From: Gammaproteobacteria bacterium UBA7449
GTDB taxonomy: Bacteria; Pseudomonadota; Gammaproteobacteria; Pseudomonadales; Pseudohongiellaceae
Direction: 5' to 3'
Assembly (NCBI GenBank): GCA_002477465.1
Contig: DLPV01000042.1
Span: forward strand, 62,001 to 126,000
DNA length: 64,000 bases
Within the stretch, counting starts at the first letter, position 1. Each line of letters begins with the position of its first letter. Below, piece by piece: positions 34,776-43,671 of the stretch. Below the pieces are notes generated by a model. That model was not told where the DNA came from, did no database searches, and saw nothing but the letters and a program-made list of their open reading frames with translations. The translations under genes and the position numbers were made by a program.

Positions 34776-35369
34776 GTGTGCAGAATTGAGCGCGTTTTCA
34801 GCAATAAGTTTTTAAAAACAGGCTGCTTATTGCTTGGGGTAATCGCCCTGAGCCAGCCGGTTCTCGCTACTGAATTCGAGATGTCGCGGCTTGCTACCGA
34901 GTTAAATGCCGCCAGCAGTCAGCTTGCAAAGCAGCTTAGGGGTGGCGGCTACCACAGCGTGCGCTTTAGTGCGCAGCGTCTGACTCGGGCCTCGGCAGAT
35001 CTGCTTAACGCTATTCGGCGCAATCGTTCTCCCTCATTTCTGCGCTCTGAATTCCGCGACGTGGCGCGCCACTACCAGGAAATGGAACAGGCGTTTCTCC
35101 GTCTCAGTCGAGAGCATGACCGCAACGTCTATCACGCGGTCGGAACAGTCTGCAATTTGTTTACCGGATTGAACTCTGAGTTTTACCATGCAAGGTATGC
35201 GCAGCCTGCGCCTGACGTCTATATCGCTACACCTCCGGTTGTGACCCGCTATCGCTTGCCTCCTTACCATACCGATCGCTCCCGCAACTGCAGGTATGGG
35301 CAAAGACCATCTGGCCAATCTACCCAGCCAAATCGGCGTGCTACGGGAACAATCAGGACGGCATTCTAG
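34776..35369 (+). CDS. exported protein of unknown function
   Basis: I start at GTG 34776, which has AGGGTGAG upstream and opens a credible signal peptide (FLKTGCLLLGVIALSQPVLA). The frame also runs back to an ATG at 34701. The 197-residue product has a helical middle rich in R, L and A (SQLAKQLRGGGYHSVRFSAQ, RHYQEMEQAFLRLSREHDRNVYHAVGTV) and a Pro/Tyr/Arg-rich tail (PPVVTRYRLPPYHTDRSRN). No family recognised. It follows pdxJ by 99 bases. Confidence 0.6.
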   Translation: MCRIERVFSNKFLKTGCLLLGVIALSQPVLATEFEMSRLATELNAASSQLAKQLRGGGYHSVRFSAQRLTRASADLLNAIRRNRSPSFLRSEFRDVARHYQEMEQAFLRLSREHDRNVYHAVGTVCNLFTGLNSEFYHARYAQPAPDVYIATPPVVTRYRLPPYHTDRSRNCRYGQRPSGQSTQPNRRATGTIRTAF

Positions 35370-35646
35370 TCCCGTAATTCACGGCAAGCCGTGTGAGATG
35401 TATTTCAGTCGCCAGAGATTTGCGCTCAAGCATGCAGAGCTGATTGCAGTTGCAGAAAGCGGGCTGCTTCTTACCCTGCGCTCATTAGCATCCCTCACTG
35501 ATTTCGTTGTGAGGCGATCCTTATTATGGGGTCAAATGTAATTCTTAATGACTTGATATTCAGTCTTTCAGCTGCGATTCTGTACTATCGCGATGCTTTG
35601 AAATAGAATCCCTCCGCGTCTTCCCTAAACCCAATCAATTATTTAT

Positions 35647-36924
35647 ATGTCTCGCGTCTACTACGGCTATTGGATTGTAGCGGCAGGGTTCGTAACCCAG
35701 TTCGTTGCTGTGGGTATGGCAAATTATGTGGTGGGTTCTTTTCTGATACCTATGACCGAGGAATTTGCCTGGAGCCGCGCGGAGTTTACCGCCGCGCGCT
35801 CTATTGGTCAGGTTGTGCTCGCCACCACAGGTTTCCTGATTGGCACACATATTGATCGATGGGGTGGGCGGCCATTCATTGTAGTGGGCGCATTGGTGCT
35901 ATCTGCAGCCATGTTTAGCCTTGGCAGTATCAATACCCTGGGCCAATGGTTGCTGATTAATGGTTTGATGCTAACCATGGGCTCGGCGATGATTGGCAAC
36001 CTCGTGGTGAATGTCACACTTGGCAAATGGTTTGTCGAGAAACGGGGTAAGGCGGTTGCCCTGGCAGGAATGGGGATCTCGCTTGCTGGTATCGTGCTGC
36101 CACCAGTGGCCACGCTGCTGGTAGATAGCTTCGGCTGGCGGGATTCCTGGCGCATTCTGGGCCTGGTGGCGCTGCTTCTCACCCTACCTGCTGCGCTGGT
36201 AGTGCGGCGTCGCCCCGAAGATTTTGACCAACACCCCGATGGGCATAGTCACGATGAGGTGGCATCCGGCAAAGGGGCCGCGGCGCGGCTGGATTTTGAT
36301 AAGTCTATGACCAGGGCACAGGCCATGCGCACATCCAGCTTTTACTTTCTCGTGCTGGCCTTTGGTCTATTTCAGATATCAATAACCGTGATGCTGACCC
36401 AGACCATCCCGCTAATGACGGACGCGGGCTACTCAAGATTGGTCGCCTCAAGCATGATTTCCCTTGCCTCGGTGCCAGCATTCTTCAGTAAGCCGTTTTG
36501 GGGAATCCTGATAGATTTGTATAGCCCAAAGAAATTGGCGGCTATAGGCGCAGCGATAACCGGTTCCGCTATCCTGCTGATTGTCTGGAGCATTAATCAG
36601 CAACTCGACTTCTGGGTGTATGGGGGATTCCTATTAATGGGAGTAGGCTGGGGTGGTTTGCTGCCGCTTCAGGAAGTGATTTGGGCCTCTGTTTTTGGGC
36701 GCCGCTACCTGGGATCCGTGCGTTCCACAGCCATGCCCTTTACCTTTGGCATGTCGGCCCTGGGCCCCATCCTGGTGGCGTATTACTATGACATTGCAGG
36801 CAATTACGATTTGTCCCTGGTGGTGATCGCAAGCTGCAACCTCGCTTCTGCCTTCATGCTGTATCGGCTTAATGAGGCCGATACCACGAAAGATGTGGTA
36901 AATCCCTCCGACGCCCCACGATAA
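35647..36924 (+). CDS. MFS transporter, OFA/monocarboxylate-like
   Basis: A 425-residue membrane protein with 12 predicted segments. The start YYGYWIVAAGFVTQFVAVGMANYVVGSFLIPMTEEFAWSRAEFT is typical of the OFA and monocarboxylate-porter branch of the MFS. The loop 2-3 motif reads GTHIDRWGGRPFIVVGA and the central loop (RRRPEDFDQHPDGHSHDE) is charged. Such proteins carry organic acids, but the substrate cannot be assigned. Gene flanks are not related by function. Confidence 0.85.
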   Translation: MSRVYYGYWIVAAGFVTQFVAVGMANYVVGSFLIPMTEEFAWSRAEFTAARSIGQVVLATTGFLIGTHIDRWGGRPFIVVGALVLSAAMFSLGSINTLGQWLLINGLMLTMGSAMIGNLVVNVTLGKWFVEKRGKAVALAGMGISLAGIVLPPVATLLVDSFGWRDSWRILGLVALLLTLPAALVVRRRPEDFDQHPDGHSHDEVASGKGAAARLDFDKSMTRAQAMRTSSFYFLVLAFGLFQISITVMLTQTIPLMTDAGYSRLVASSMISLASVPAFFSKPFWGILIDLYSPKKLAAIGAAITGSAILLIVWSINQQLDFWVYGGFLLMGVGWGGLLPLQEVIWASVFGRRYLGSVRSTAMPFTFGMSALGPILVAYYYDIAGNYDLSLVVIASCNLASAFMLYRLNEADTTKDVVNPSDAPR

Positions 36925-36928
36925 CTGG

Positions 36929-36964
36929 CTCACAGGACTGTGAGTTCCGCGATACTGTGAATTC
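36929..36964. repeat. inverted and direct repeats after the MFS gene
   Basis: CTCACAG and CTGTGAG form a perfect 7-base inverted repeat around GA (36929-36944). In addition ACTGTGAGTTCC and ACTGTGAATTCC are near-identical copies, 17 bases apart in phase (36937, 36954). It could be an operator or a weak terminator; no T tract follows. Confidence 0.35.
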
Positions 36965-37114
36965 CATCACGCTGTCAGCTTTGTAGGGTTCATACAATCT
37001 TTTGTGTAAAAAGGGCTTTGAGACGGCTCAATATCCCCCCTCAGCGGAAATTACTTCTTGTAGGCTCCATTCTTAGGCGGTAAAGCTCTCGGCCCCCTGG
37101 GAAAAGCCATAATT

Positions 37115-37522
37115 ATGAGCAATCTGGACTGCAACGTACCGAATATCAAGCTGACCAAGCCAGATGGCCTGGCGCCACGTCTGTTCTTTCAGGCATACAG
37201 CGGCGCCAACCCGGTAGCTTATGCCCAGCTGAGTTCAAAGCCTGAGAATCAGTCTCGGCAGCGGGCGCGCGGGGGTGCAAAAGACGGTTCCATAGCGCCA
37301 GGTGTCAGCTATTGCCTCAAGGTTATCGAGGTTTCCCAAAATTACCGAAACCAGGGCATAGGTAGCGCTCTGCTGGAAGAAGTGATTCGTTTCTGCAAAG
37401 AAGAGCGGGTGAGCTCTATCCACGGCGAAGCCAAAGGAGAGCTTGAGATCCTGCGCAAATGGTATGAAGGTAAAGGCTTCGCGATGGACCAGTCCGCCAA
37501 TATTGAACTCAGCATCGTCTAG
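37115..37522 (+). CDS. GNAT-family N-acetyltransferase
   Basis: The 135-residue protein has the acetyl-CoA binding motif A, VIEVSQNYRNQGIGSALLEEVIRFCKEE (Q-x-x-G-x-G/A pattern RNQGIGSAL), and motif B with LEILRKWYEGKGFAM. The N-terminal strand region YAQLSSKPENQSRQRARGGAKDGS contains a basic insert that is unusual and probably disordered. Acceptor substrate unknown; it could be a small molecule or protein. Confidence 0.82.
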   Translation: MSNLDCNVPNIKLTKPDGLAPRLFFQAYSGANPVAYAQLSSKPENQSRQRARGGAKDGSIAPGVSYCLKVIEVSQNYRNQGIGSALLEEVIRFCKEERVSSIHGEAKGELEILRKWYEGKGFAMDQSANIELSIV

Positions 37523-37699
37523 CGCTTGAGCCTCCCGCTGATTCAATTCCTGCCCTGATTATTGTCCCATTGTTGCGAGAGCGGAATTTTCTTGCTCGCC
37601 TGTCTTTGCAGTCCCAGCAAATCAGTAAACACGAATGCAAAATTGCCTTGCCGCTGAGTTCCAGCGAGTAGCAACCCATTGCAGCCGTTGCGGGCTATT

Positions 37700-38326
37700 C
37701 TATTGCAGCATGGGCGCCAAAACCGGCCACACATTGTCGAGGATCATGTGCTGTGCTTCTGCGCGGGGATGAATACCATCATTCTGCATGAGTTCAGGCT
37801 GTTGCGGGATACCATCGATAAGGAAGGGGACGAAAGGTAATTGTTCAGACTCCGCAATGTCTCCGAACAGGGCATAAAAAGGTTCGGTATATCGGGGCCC
37901 ATAGTTCGGGGGAATCTGAATTCCTGCCAGCAGCACTTTTGCCCCTGCCCGTTGGCTCAGACTGACCATTTCCTCCAGGTTTGATTGCAGGGTCGCCAGG
38001 GGTAGTCCGCGCAATCCGTCATTACCCCCAAGTTCCAAAATTACTACGCTGGGCTGAAATTCTGCCAGAGCGGCGGGCAGCCTGGACAAACCGCCGGTGG
38101 AGGTTTCGCCACTAACACTGGCATTGATCACGGAGTAAGGTGATTGTGCCTGGCGCAGTTTTTCAGACAGCAGATTAACCCAACCCTGTTCCTCTTCAAT
38201 GCCATAGGACGCACTGAGGCTGTCTCCGAACACCAGCACCGTCTTATCTTCGTCGCCACGTGAGCTATTTGCCCAAACCAGGCAGAGCAGAAAAGTGGTA
38301 AGTAGTCTGAAAGTAAGGTATTTCAT
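37700..38326 (-). CDS. tesA: Multifunctional acyl-CoA thioesterase/lysophospholipase TesA
   Basis: Periplasmic SGNH-hydrolase acting on acyl esters. From ATG 38326 the product has 208 residues with a signal peptide (MKYLTFRLLTTFLLCLVWA). Block I GDSLSASYG carries the catalytic serine (S36 before cleavage), block III LGGNDGLRG the oxyanion asparagine, and block V NDGIHPRAEAQH the aspartate and histidine. The frame extends nine codons to an ATG at 38353. It is divergent from ybbA-ybbP, the arrangement found in E. coli and many relatives. Confidence 0.94.
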   Translation of the reverse strand: MKYLTFRLLTTFLLCLVWANSSRGDEDKTVLVFGDSLSASYGIEEEQGWVNLLSEKLRQAQSPYSVINASVSGETSTGGLSRLPAALAEFQPSVVILELGGNDGLRGLPLATLQSNLEEMVSLSQRAGAKVLLAGIQIPPNYGPRYTEPFYALFGDIAESEQLPFVPFLIDGIPQQPELMQNDGIHPRAEAQHMILDNVWPVLAPMLQ

Positions 38327-38607
38327 CGCATCGTCAGGTATTGGTGGAGCCATCTATGTTAACTATCCACCATAATAATCTGAATTGACTCTCATCAATT
38401 CCCAAAGCTCGTAGATTCAAGAAGCTGGCTATCTCGTAAACCGTGTCTTGGTATGTAACGTAACAGCATGGATAACGCAAAAAGAGCTAAATAAGATCGC
38501 TTATTTGATGTAGCCATCGCCGTATTGGAAGTCGAAGTCGATGCTTCAGCCCTCAATATAGCAAACACAGGATCCTCCCTGTAAGGTAACGCCCGTCAGT
38601 AATCGTC

Positions 38608-38613
38608 TATAAT
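38608..38613 (+). promoter_or_regulatory. -10 element of ybbA-ybbP
   Basis: TATAAT at 38608-38613 lies 31 bases before the ybbA ATG; the leader then carries GGAG about ten bases before the start. No consensus -35 is seen. Farther upstream, AAATAAG and CTTATTT form a small hairpin around 38489-38507 within the 317-base tesA-ybbA control region. Confidence 0.45.
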
Positions 38614-38643
38614 CAGGCCCCCAATGCCTCGGAGCTGCATGAC

Positions 38644-39339
38644 ATGATCGAAACTCGTAACCTGGTCAAGAGCGTGGACACCAGCGAAGGACTGTTAACG
38701 ATATTAAAGGGCATTACTCTCAAGGTAAACGAGGGTGAGATAGTCGCTATTGTCGGTGCGTCGGGTTCGGGTAAATCAACCTTGCTGGGTCTGATGGCCG
38801 GGCTGGACGGTGCCAGTAGTGGCGATGTTCTGCTGGACGACAACAATCTGACCGAAATGGATGAAGAGCAGCGCGCCATGCTGCGGGGGCAACTGGTTGG
38901 TTTTGTGTTTCAGTCATTCCAGCTTCTGCCCAGTCTGACTGCGCTGGAAAACGTCATGCTACCGATCGAATTAAAAGGAGATGACCAGGCTAGGGACAAG
39001 GCGAAGCAGCTCCTGCAGCGCGTCGGACTGGAAGAACGCTGGCATCACTACCCTAATCAGTTATCCGGAGGTGAGCAGCAGCGGGTTGCCATCGCACGTG
39101 CATTCGCGACTCAGGCGAAAATCCTGTTTGCCGACGAACCAACTGGTAATCTGGATACTGCTACCGGAAAAAAAGTTGTTGAACTGCTGTTTGAGCTCAA
39201 TCGAGAGTTTTCCACCACACTGGTACTGGTGACCCATGATGAGCGCCTCGCGCAGCGCTGCAATCGCGTCATTAAACTGGTGGCCGGTGAAATCGCGGAA
39301 GACACAAAGAATACCGTAGAGGAATCAGTGAGTGTCTGA
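38644..39339 (+). CDS. ybbA: ABC transporter ATP-binding protein YbbA
   Basis: ATPase of a LolD/MacB-type (type VII) ABC system. The 231-residue protein has Walker A GASGSGKSTLLG (about residues 39-50), Q-loop FVFQSFQLLPSL, signature LSGGEQQRVAIARA, Walker B ILFADEPTGNLD and switch LVTHDERLAQRC. The partner permease gene overlaps its end by eight bases. In E. coli the YbbAP pair is encoded beside tesA exactly as here. These systems use ATP for mechanical work across the membrane rather than classical transport; for YbbAP a role in membrane lipid or lipophilic compound handling has been suggested. Confidence 0.95.
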   Translation: MIETRNLVKSVDTSEGLLTILKGITLKVNEGEIVAIVGASGSGKSTLLGLMAGLDGASSGDVLLDDNNLTEMDEEQRAMLRGQLVGFVFQSFQLLPSLTALENVMLPIELKGDDQARDKAKQLLQRVGLEERWHHYPNQLSGGEQQRVAIARAFATQAKILFADEPTGNLDTATGKKVVELLFELNREFSTTLVLVTHDERLAQRCNRVIKLVAGEIAEDTKNTVEESVSV

Positions 39340-42001
39340 AGCCGCGTTCAACAGCTTTAACAAACCTTCTGCCGTGAGTTCCAATCTCTTTACTGTGGCT
39401 CTGCGTCTGCTTTGGCGCGACTGGAATGGCGGCGAGCTGCGCCTGTTATTTATTGCCCTTGTCATGGCAGTGACCTCGGTCACTGGCATTGCCTTGTTCA
39501 CTGATCGACTGGAAAAAGCCTTGCTGCTGGAATCTGCGAATATGCTCGCAGCAGATCGCATCGTGAGCGGGCGCGGAGAGTTACCGGAAGAGATTTTAGA
39601 AGAGGGGCAGGCCAGGGGCTTGCGCACCGCGCAGACACTTTCCTTCACGTCGATGGCTTTTTCTGAATCCGGCAATATGCTGGTGGCGGCGAAAGCGGTG
39701 AGTGACGCCTATCCGCTGCGCGGAGAAGTCATTATTACCAAGGCGGCATTCACCCGGGGTAGACCTATTTTAAGCGGACCTCCTCCGGGGGAGGTGTGGC
39801 TTGAAGCCAGGGCCCTGCCGGCACTTGAAATAGAAGTAGGCGATACCGTGTTCGTCGGTGAAGCCGAACTCCTGGTAAGCGAAATTATCATTACCGAACC
39901 GGATCGGACCGGCGGCAGCATGATGGATAACGCGGGCCCGCGGCTGATGCTCAACATGGCTGATGTGCCATCCACCAACGTCGTGCAGTTGGGAAGTCGG
40001 GTTAGCTACCGCTACCTGTTCGCCAGCGATGAGCTATCCGAACTGGACGATTTTGAACAGTGGTTCCGTGCTCAGGAAGAATGGCGGGGTCGATTCTACA
40101 TCCGTGATGTGCGAGATGAGAGCCAGGAGGTGGCCGATGCCCTGGATCGCGCAGAGAGTTTCTTGCTGCTGGGTTCGCTGTTTGCGGTTATTCTGGCCGG
40201 CGTAGCGATTGCGTTGACAGCTAAACGCTACAGTGAGCGTCACTACGATTATGTTGCGATCCTTAAAACGCTGGGGTGCACCTCTTCCCAGATAACTTTC
40301 ATTTACCTCACCGTGCAGCTCGTGCTGGCGTTATTTGCTGTGCTCGCTGGCTGGGTTTTAGGTTGGCTGGTACATCAGGGCATCCTGCAGCTATTGCAAT
40401 CTATTTTATTGGTGACGCTGCCCGAGCCGGGTCTTCAACCATATGTGATTGGTGCACTGACGGCTGTCATCTGTTTGCTGGCGTTCGCCTTACCGCCATT
40501 GTTAGCGCTACGGGAAACACCACCGCTGCGTGTGCTGCGCAAAGACATGAGTCAACAGAAGATCAGTGACAAAGTTCCCTATGCGTTTGGGATACTTGGC
40601 ACTATCTTCCTGGTGTATTGGTATAGCCAGGATTTGGTACTGACTTCCGTGCTGGTAAGTTCGGTAGCAGGCATTGCTCTGTTCCTGTCGATTATCTCCT
40701 ATCTATTTCTGCGCTCAGGTGGCTCAGCTGGTATGAAGGCTGGCAATGCCTGGAAGCTGGCTATGACAGCGGCTCGCCGGCGGCGCAGCCAGAACGTGCT
40801 GCAGGTAATGGTGTTCTCTGTGACCATCATGTCGCTACTGATTCTGACGCTGCTGCGAACTGACCTGATCGATGAATGGCAGGCGCAGTTGCCGGAAGAC
40901 ACGCCAAATCACTTCATGATGAATATCACTCGCAACCAGATTGGCGAGATTGAGAATTTTTTCGCTGATAACGGTATCCAGGGCAATGCTTTCTACCCTC
41001 TGATCAGCGCGAGGGTTACCCGGGTAAACGGGGACGAACCTAATCCCGAAGGCAATCTCGGTGATGATGAGCAAAACAGTCTTACGGAGAACGCCAATCT
41101 TGATGGCGTGGAACTCAGTGAGGCGGCTCAGGCTGCTGCGGGCGAAACGGATACCGGTGCGACAGGTGAGGATCAAGCTGGTCGCCGGGTCCGCGGTGGA
41201 TTGAGCCGGCGCCAGGTGACCTGGGCAGATGAAGTGCCGCCGGACAATGGGATTACTGCTGGTGAGTGGTGGGGAGAGAATCCTCAGCCTGGCTATGTAT
41301 CAATCGAACAGGATTATGCTGAGTGGCTGGATCTTGAACTTGGTGATCGTCTCGAGTTTGAAATTAACCAGCAGACGGTTTACGCAGAGGTGAGCAACTT
41401 CCGCAGCGTGCGCTGGGATAATATGCAGCCAAACTTTTTCATTATTTTTTCTCCCGGCACCATCGACCATCTCGGCGGGACTTACCTGTCGACAGCCTTG
41501 ATGGAGCAGGAGCAGAAGATGCTGTTGAATGACCTCATTCGGCTCGTGCCAACCATGGTGGTCATTGAGATCGATGCGCTGATTGAACAGATTCAAACCA
41601 TTATCGCCCAGGTGACCTCAGCTATTGAGCTGATCTCGGTGTTGGTGCTGGTGTGTGGTGCCCTGGTCTTGTTGTCCTGTGTTAATGCCAGCCTTGATGA
41701 GCGCTTCCATGAAAATGCCATTTTGCGCACCCTGGGTGCAGGACAGAAACTGATCATGACCAGCCTGCTCATTGAGTTCGCCACGATTGGGTTCATTGCC
41801 GGCCTGATCGCTACCATAGGCGCCGAGGCGAGTCTGTATTATTTGCAGCAAGAAGTCTTTGAGCAGGATTTCTCATTCCATTACTGGGTGTGGCCACTGG
41901 GGCCTTTGCTTGGCACGCTTATTATTGCTGGTCTGGGCATACTCTCCACTCGCGGCGTTGTGCGGATCAGCCCACTCAATGTGCTGCGGAGGCTCACCTG
42001 A
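39332..42001 (+). CDS. ybbP: FtsX-like ABC permease YbbP
   Basis: Permease partner of YbbA, 889 residues from a GTG start that overlaps ybbA. It has FtsX/MacB domains: a first membrane segment near residues 35-55 (LRLLFIALVMAVTSVTGIALF), a large periplasmic domain, three segments (about 285-400), a second set with a further periplasmic domain, and three C-terminal segments ending PLNVLRRLT. E. coli YbbP is about 804 residues; part of the excess is an acidic, low-complexity insert around residues 565-625 (EPNPEGNLGDDEQNSLTENA, then ETDTGATGEDQAG). Its end overlaps the convergent kinase-like gene by eight bases. Confidence 0.93.
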   Translation: MSEAAFNSFNKPSAVSSNLFTVALRLLWRDWNGGELRLLFIALVMAVTSVTGIALFTDRLEKALLLESANMLAADRIVSGRGELPEEILEEGQARGLRTAQTLSFTSMAFSESGNMLVAAKAVSDAYPLRGEVIITKAAFTRGRPILSGPPPGEVWLEARALPALEIEVGDTVFVGEAELLVSEIIITEPDRTGGSMMDNAGPRLMLNMADVPSTNVVQLGSRVSYRYLFASDELSELDDFEQWFRAQEEWRGRFYIRDVRDESQEVADALDRAESFLLLGSLFAVILAGVAIALTAKRYSERHYDYVAILKTLGCTSSQITFIYLTVQLVLALFAVLAGWVLGWLVHQGILQLLQSILLVTLPEPGLQPYVIGALTAVICLLAFALPPLLALRETPPLRVLRKDMSQQKISDKVPYAFGILGTIFLVYWYSQDLVLTSVLVSSVAGIALFLSIISYLFLRSGGSAGMKAGNAWKLAMTAARRRRSQNVLQVMVFSVTIMSLLILTLLRTDLIDEWQAQLPEDTPNHFMMNITRNQIGEIENFFADNGIQGNAFYPLISARVTRVNGDEPNPEGNLGDDEQNSLTENANLDGVELSEAAQAAAGETDTGATGEDQAGRRVRGGLSRRQVTWADEVPPDNGITAGEWWGENPQPGYVSIEQDYAEWLDLELGDRLEFEINQQTVYAEVSNFRSVRWDNMQPNFFIIFSPGTIDHLGGTYLSTALMEQEQKMLLNDLIRLVPTMVVIEIDALIEQIQTIIAQVTSAIELISVLVLVCGALVLLSCVNASLDERFHENAILRTLGAGQKLIMTSLLIEFATIGFIAGLIATIGAEASLYYLQQEVFEQDFSFHYWVWPLGPLLGTLIIAGLGILSTRGVVRISPLNVLRRLT

Positions 42002-42854
42002 TCTGGCGGCTATAGCAGTCAGCAATGTCTGCAACGGAGTCGAGATAGCTGCCGCCAAACAGCAGCAAATGATTCAACAGGTGGTAGAGGTTATAGAGCG
42101 GGATGCGCTGCTCCCAATCCTCGGCTAAAGCACTATTGGCCCGGTAACTGTCGTAGAATTCGGCAGGAAAGCCGCCAAAAAGCCTGGTCATGGCCAAGTC
42201 CGCTTCAGCCCATCCCCAGTAGGCAGCTGGGTCTACGAGTGCCGGCGCACCATCCTCGCAACAGTGTATGTTACCTGACCAGAGATCGCCGTGAATCAGC
42301 ACAGCCGGCATCTCAGGGATCCACTGTGGCAAGCTTTCGGCTATGCGATCAAGTTTTGTCATCAATTCAGCCTGCAGCAAACCTTGTTCAAGACAGCTAC
42401 TGGCCAAGGCCAGTATTCGCTTCTGGGCGAAGAACTGATAGCCATTGCTGTCCAGCGTATTCGCCTGCGGGGTCGCGCCACAGTAGTTGTCGCTGCTGAA
42501 GCCAAAATGCTTTGCCGGTTGACGATGCAAACGCGACAGCCCGGCACCAAGCGTCTGCCAATAGTCCGGCTTCCTGGTGCCAGCGCCAAGATCTTCCATC
42601 AGTATGAAGTGCTTGTTGGCATGCAACACGTTCGGGATTCGGAGTGCCTTGCGCTCAGCCAGAGCTGCAAGCCCTGCTGCTTCTGCCGCAAACATGTCGG
42701 TGGATGCCTGTGGATTTGATTTCAGGAACAGGGTTTGGCCATCTGCCAGGGTCAATCTGCAGGCGGCATTGATACAGCCACCGGTCACGGCTTCAGTGCG
42801 CGTGATGTCGGGATATCCGGCCTGGGTCAGCCAGGATTCGGGGGTTTCAGCCAT
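41994..42854 (-). CDS. Fructosamine kinase-family protein (YniA-like)
   Basis: Protein-kinase-like fold enzyme of 286 residues, expected to phosphorylate ketosamine (glycated) substrates so they break down. Markers: VTGGCINAACRLTLADGQTLFLKSN with the ATP-binding lysine, LIMEDL-like ILMEDLGAG hinge, catalytic loop LIHGDLWSGNIH, metal site ALVDPAAYWGWAEADLAMTRLFGGF, and the end LYNLYHLLNHLLLFGGSYL. These are standard in bacterial FN3K relatives such as YniA. Not co-transcribed with neighbours as far as seen. The precise substrate in bacteria is not established. Confidence 0.93.
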   Translation of the reverse strand: MAETPESWLTQAGYPDITRTEAVTGGCINAACRLTLADGQTLFLKSNPQASTDMFAAEAAGLAALAERKALRIPNVLHANKHFILMEDLGAGTRKPDYWQTLGAGLSRLHRQPAKHFGFSSDNYCGATPQANTLDSNGYQFFAQKRILALASSCLEQGLLQAELMTKLDRIAESLPQWIPEMPAVLIHGDLWSGNIHCCEDGAPALVDPAAYWGWAEADLAMTRLFGGFPAEFYDSYRANSALAEDWEQRIPLYNLYHLLNHLLLFGGSYLDSVADIADCYSRQIR

Positions 42855-42880
42855 ACCTGCAGTCTACGGGATTTACGCGC

Positions 42881-42886
42881 TATAAT
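42881..42886 (+). promoter_or_regulatory. -10 element of the MORN-protein gene
   Basis: TATAAT lies 47 bases before the ATG at 42933, between two divergent genes. The matching -35 region (TGCAGT at 42858) is weak. Confidence 0.4.
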
Positions 42887-42932
42887 CCGCAGTTCCAATT
42901 GTCTGAATCAACTCAAGGCCTTGGAGTACATC

Positions 42933-43577
42933 ATGAATGCAAAAATTCTCAAATATAGCCATTGGCTGCAAGCCTTGCGAGTACTGTCCGTGGCGGTGGC
43001 TAGCACCCTGGCAAGTATTAATTCTTTTGCGCAATCCCTGGAGGGCGTCACAGAGGAAGAGTGCATCCGCGGCGACTGTATCAACGGCGAAGGCAGTCTG
43101 GAGCTCACTACCGAGTTTGGCAAGGGCCGCTACATCGGGAATTTTCTCGATGGAGAGTTTAACGGCACCGGCCGTCTCGAGATGCCAATTTCCTGGACAG
43201 AGAAAGAAGTCTATGTGGGAAACTGGGAAATGGGCGTTCGCGAAGGCCGCGGCAAGCACTGGAATGGTAAGGGCAATCTCTACATTGGTCAGTGGCAAGA
43301 TAACAAGCGTAACGGCTTTGGTTCCTATTTTTTCAATCTACCCGGATGGCGCGAAAATCAGCACTCTGAATTCTGGCTCAAGGAAAACACCGAAAACTAC
43401 ACAGGTGAATTCGTTAACGACCATTTTCAGGGGCAAGGGACTTACCGCTGGGCCGAGGGTCACAAGTTCGTCGGTGGCTTTTTTGCCGGCGACAAACACG
43501 GCCAGGGTACTTTCTACTACGCCAAAACCGGCACCGCTCGCCAGCAGGTCTGGAATTATGGTGACTTCATCCGTTAA
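42933..43577 (+). CDS. exported MORN-repeat protein
   Basis: ATG 42933 has GGAG six bases upstream; the 214-residue product has a signal peptide ending near SFAQ (residue 34), then ECIRGDCINGEG with two cysteines and four or five MORN repeats with the Y-x-G-x-w/f...G-x-G pattern: YIGNFLDGEFNGTGRLEM, YVGNWEMGVREGRGKHW, YIGQWQDNKRNGFGSYF, YTGEFVNDHFQGQGTYRW, FVGGFFAGDKHGQGTFYY. MORN repeats make elongated beta hairpin sheets; bacterial exported versions have no common function. The frame extends upstream without a plausible start. Confidence 0.9.
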   Translation: MNAKILKYSHWLQALRVLSVAVASTLASINSFAQSLEGVTEEECIRGDCINGEGSLELTTEFGKGRYIGNFLDGEFNGTGRLEMPISWTEKEVYVGNWEMGVREGRGKHWNGKGNLYIGQWQDNKRNGFGSYFFNLPGWRENQHSEFWLKENTENYTGEFVNDHFQGQGTYRWAEGHKFVGGFFAGDKHGQGTFYYAKTGTARQQVWNYGDFIR

Positions 43578-43671
43578 GTCGCCGGGGGCGTATATTGCTT
43601 ACACAGTATTCACTTCACAACTATTAGCACCCCGTATTCGGCGTGGGTGCTAGGCCATTAGAGAGCTAGCA

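Noticed and set aside
35380..35393. CACGGC/GCCGTG hairpin after the exported protein gene
   Set aside because: A two-base loop and no T tract make it a poor terminator or RNA element.
42735..42932. N-terminal extension of the MORN protein
   Set aside because: It overlaps the kinase-like gene antisense and precedes an obvious signal peptide with its own ribosome site.
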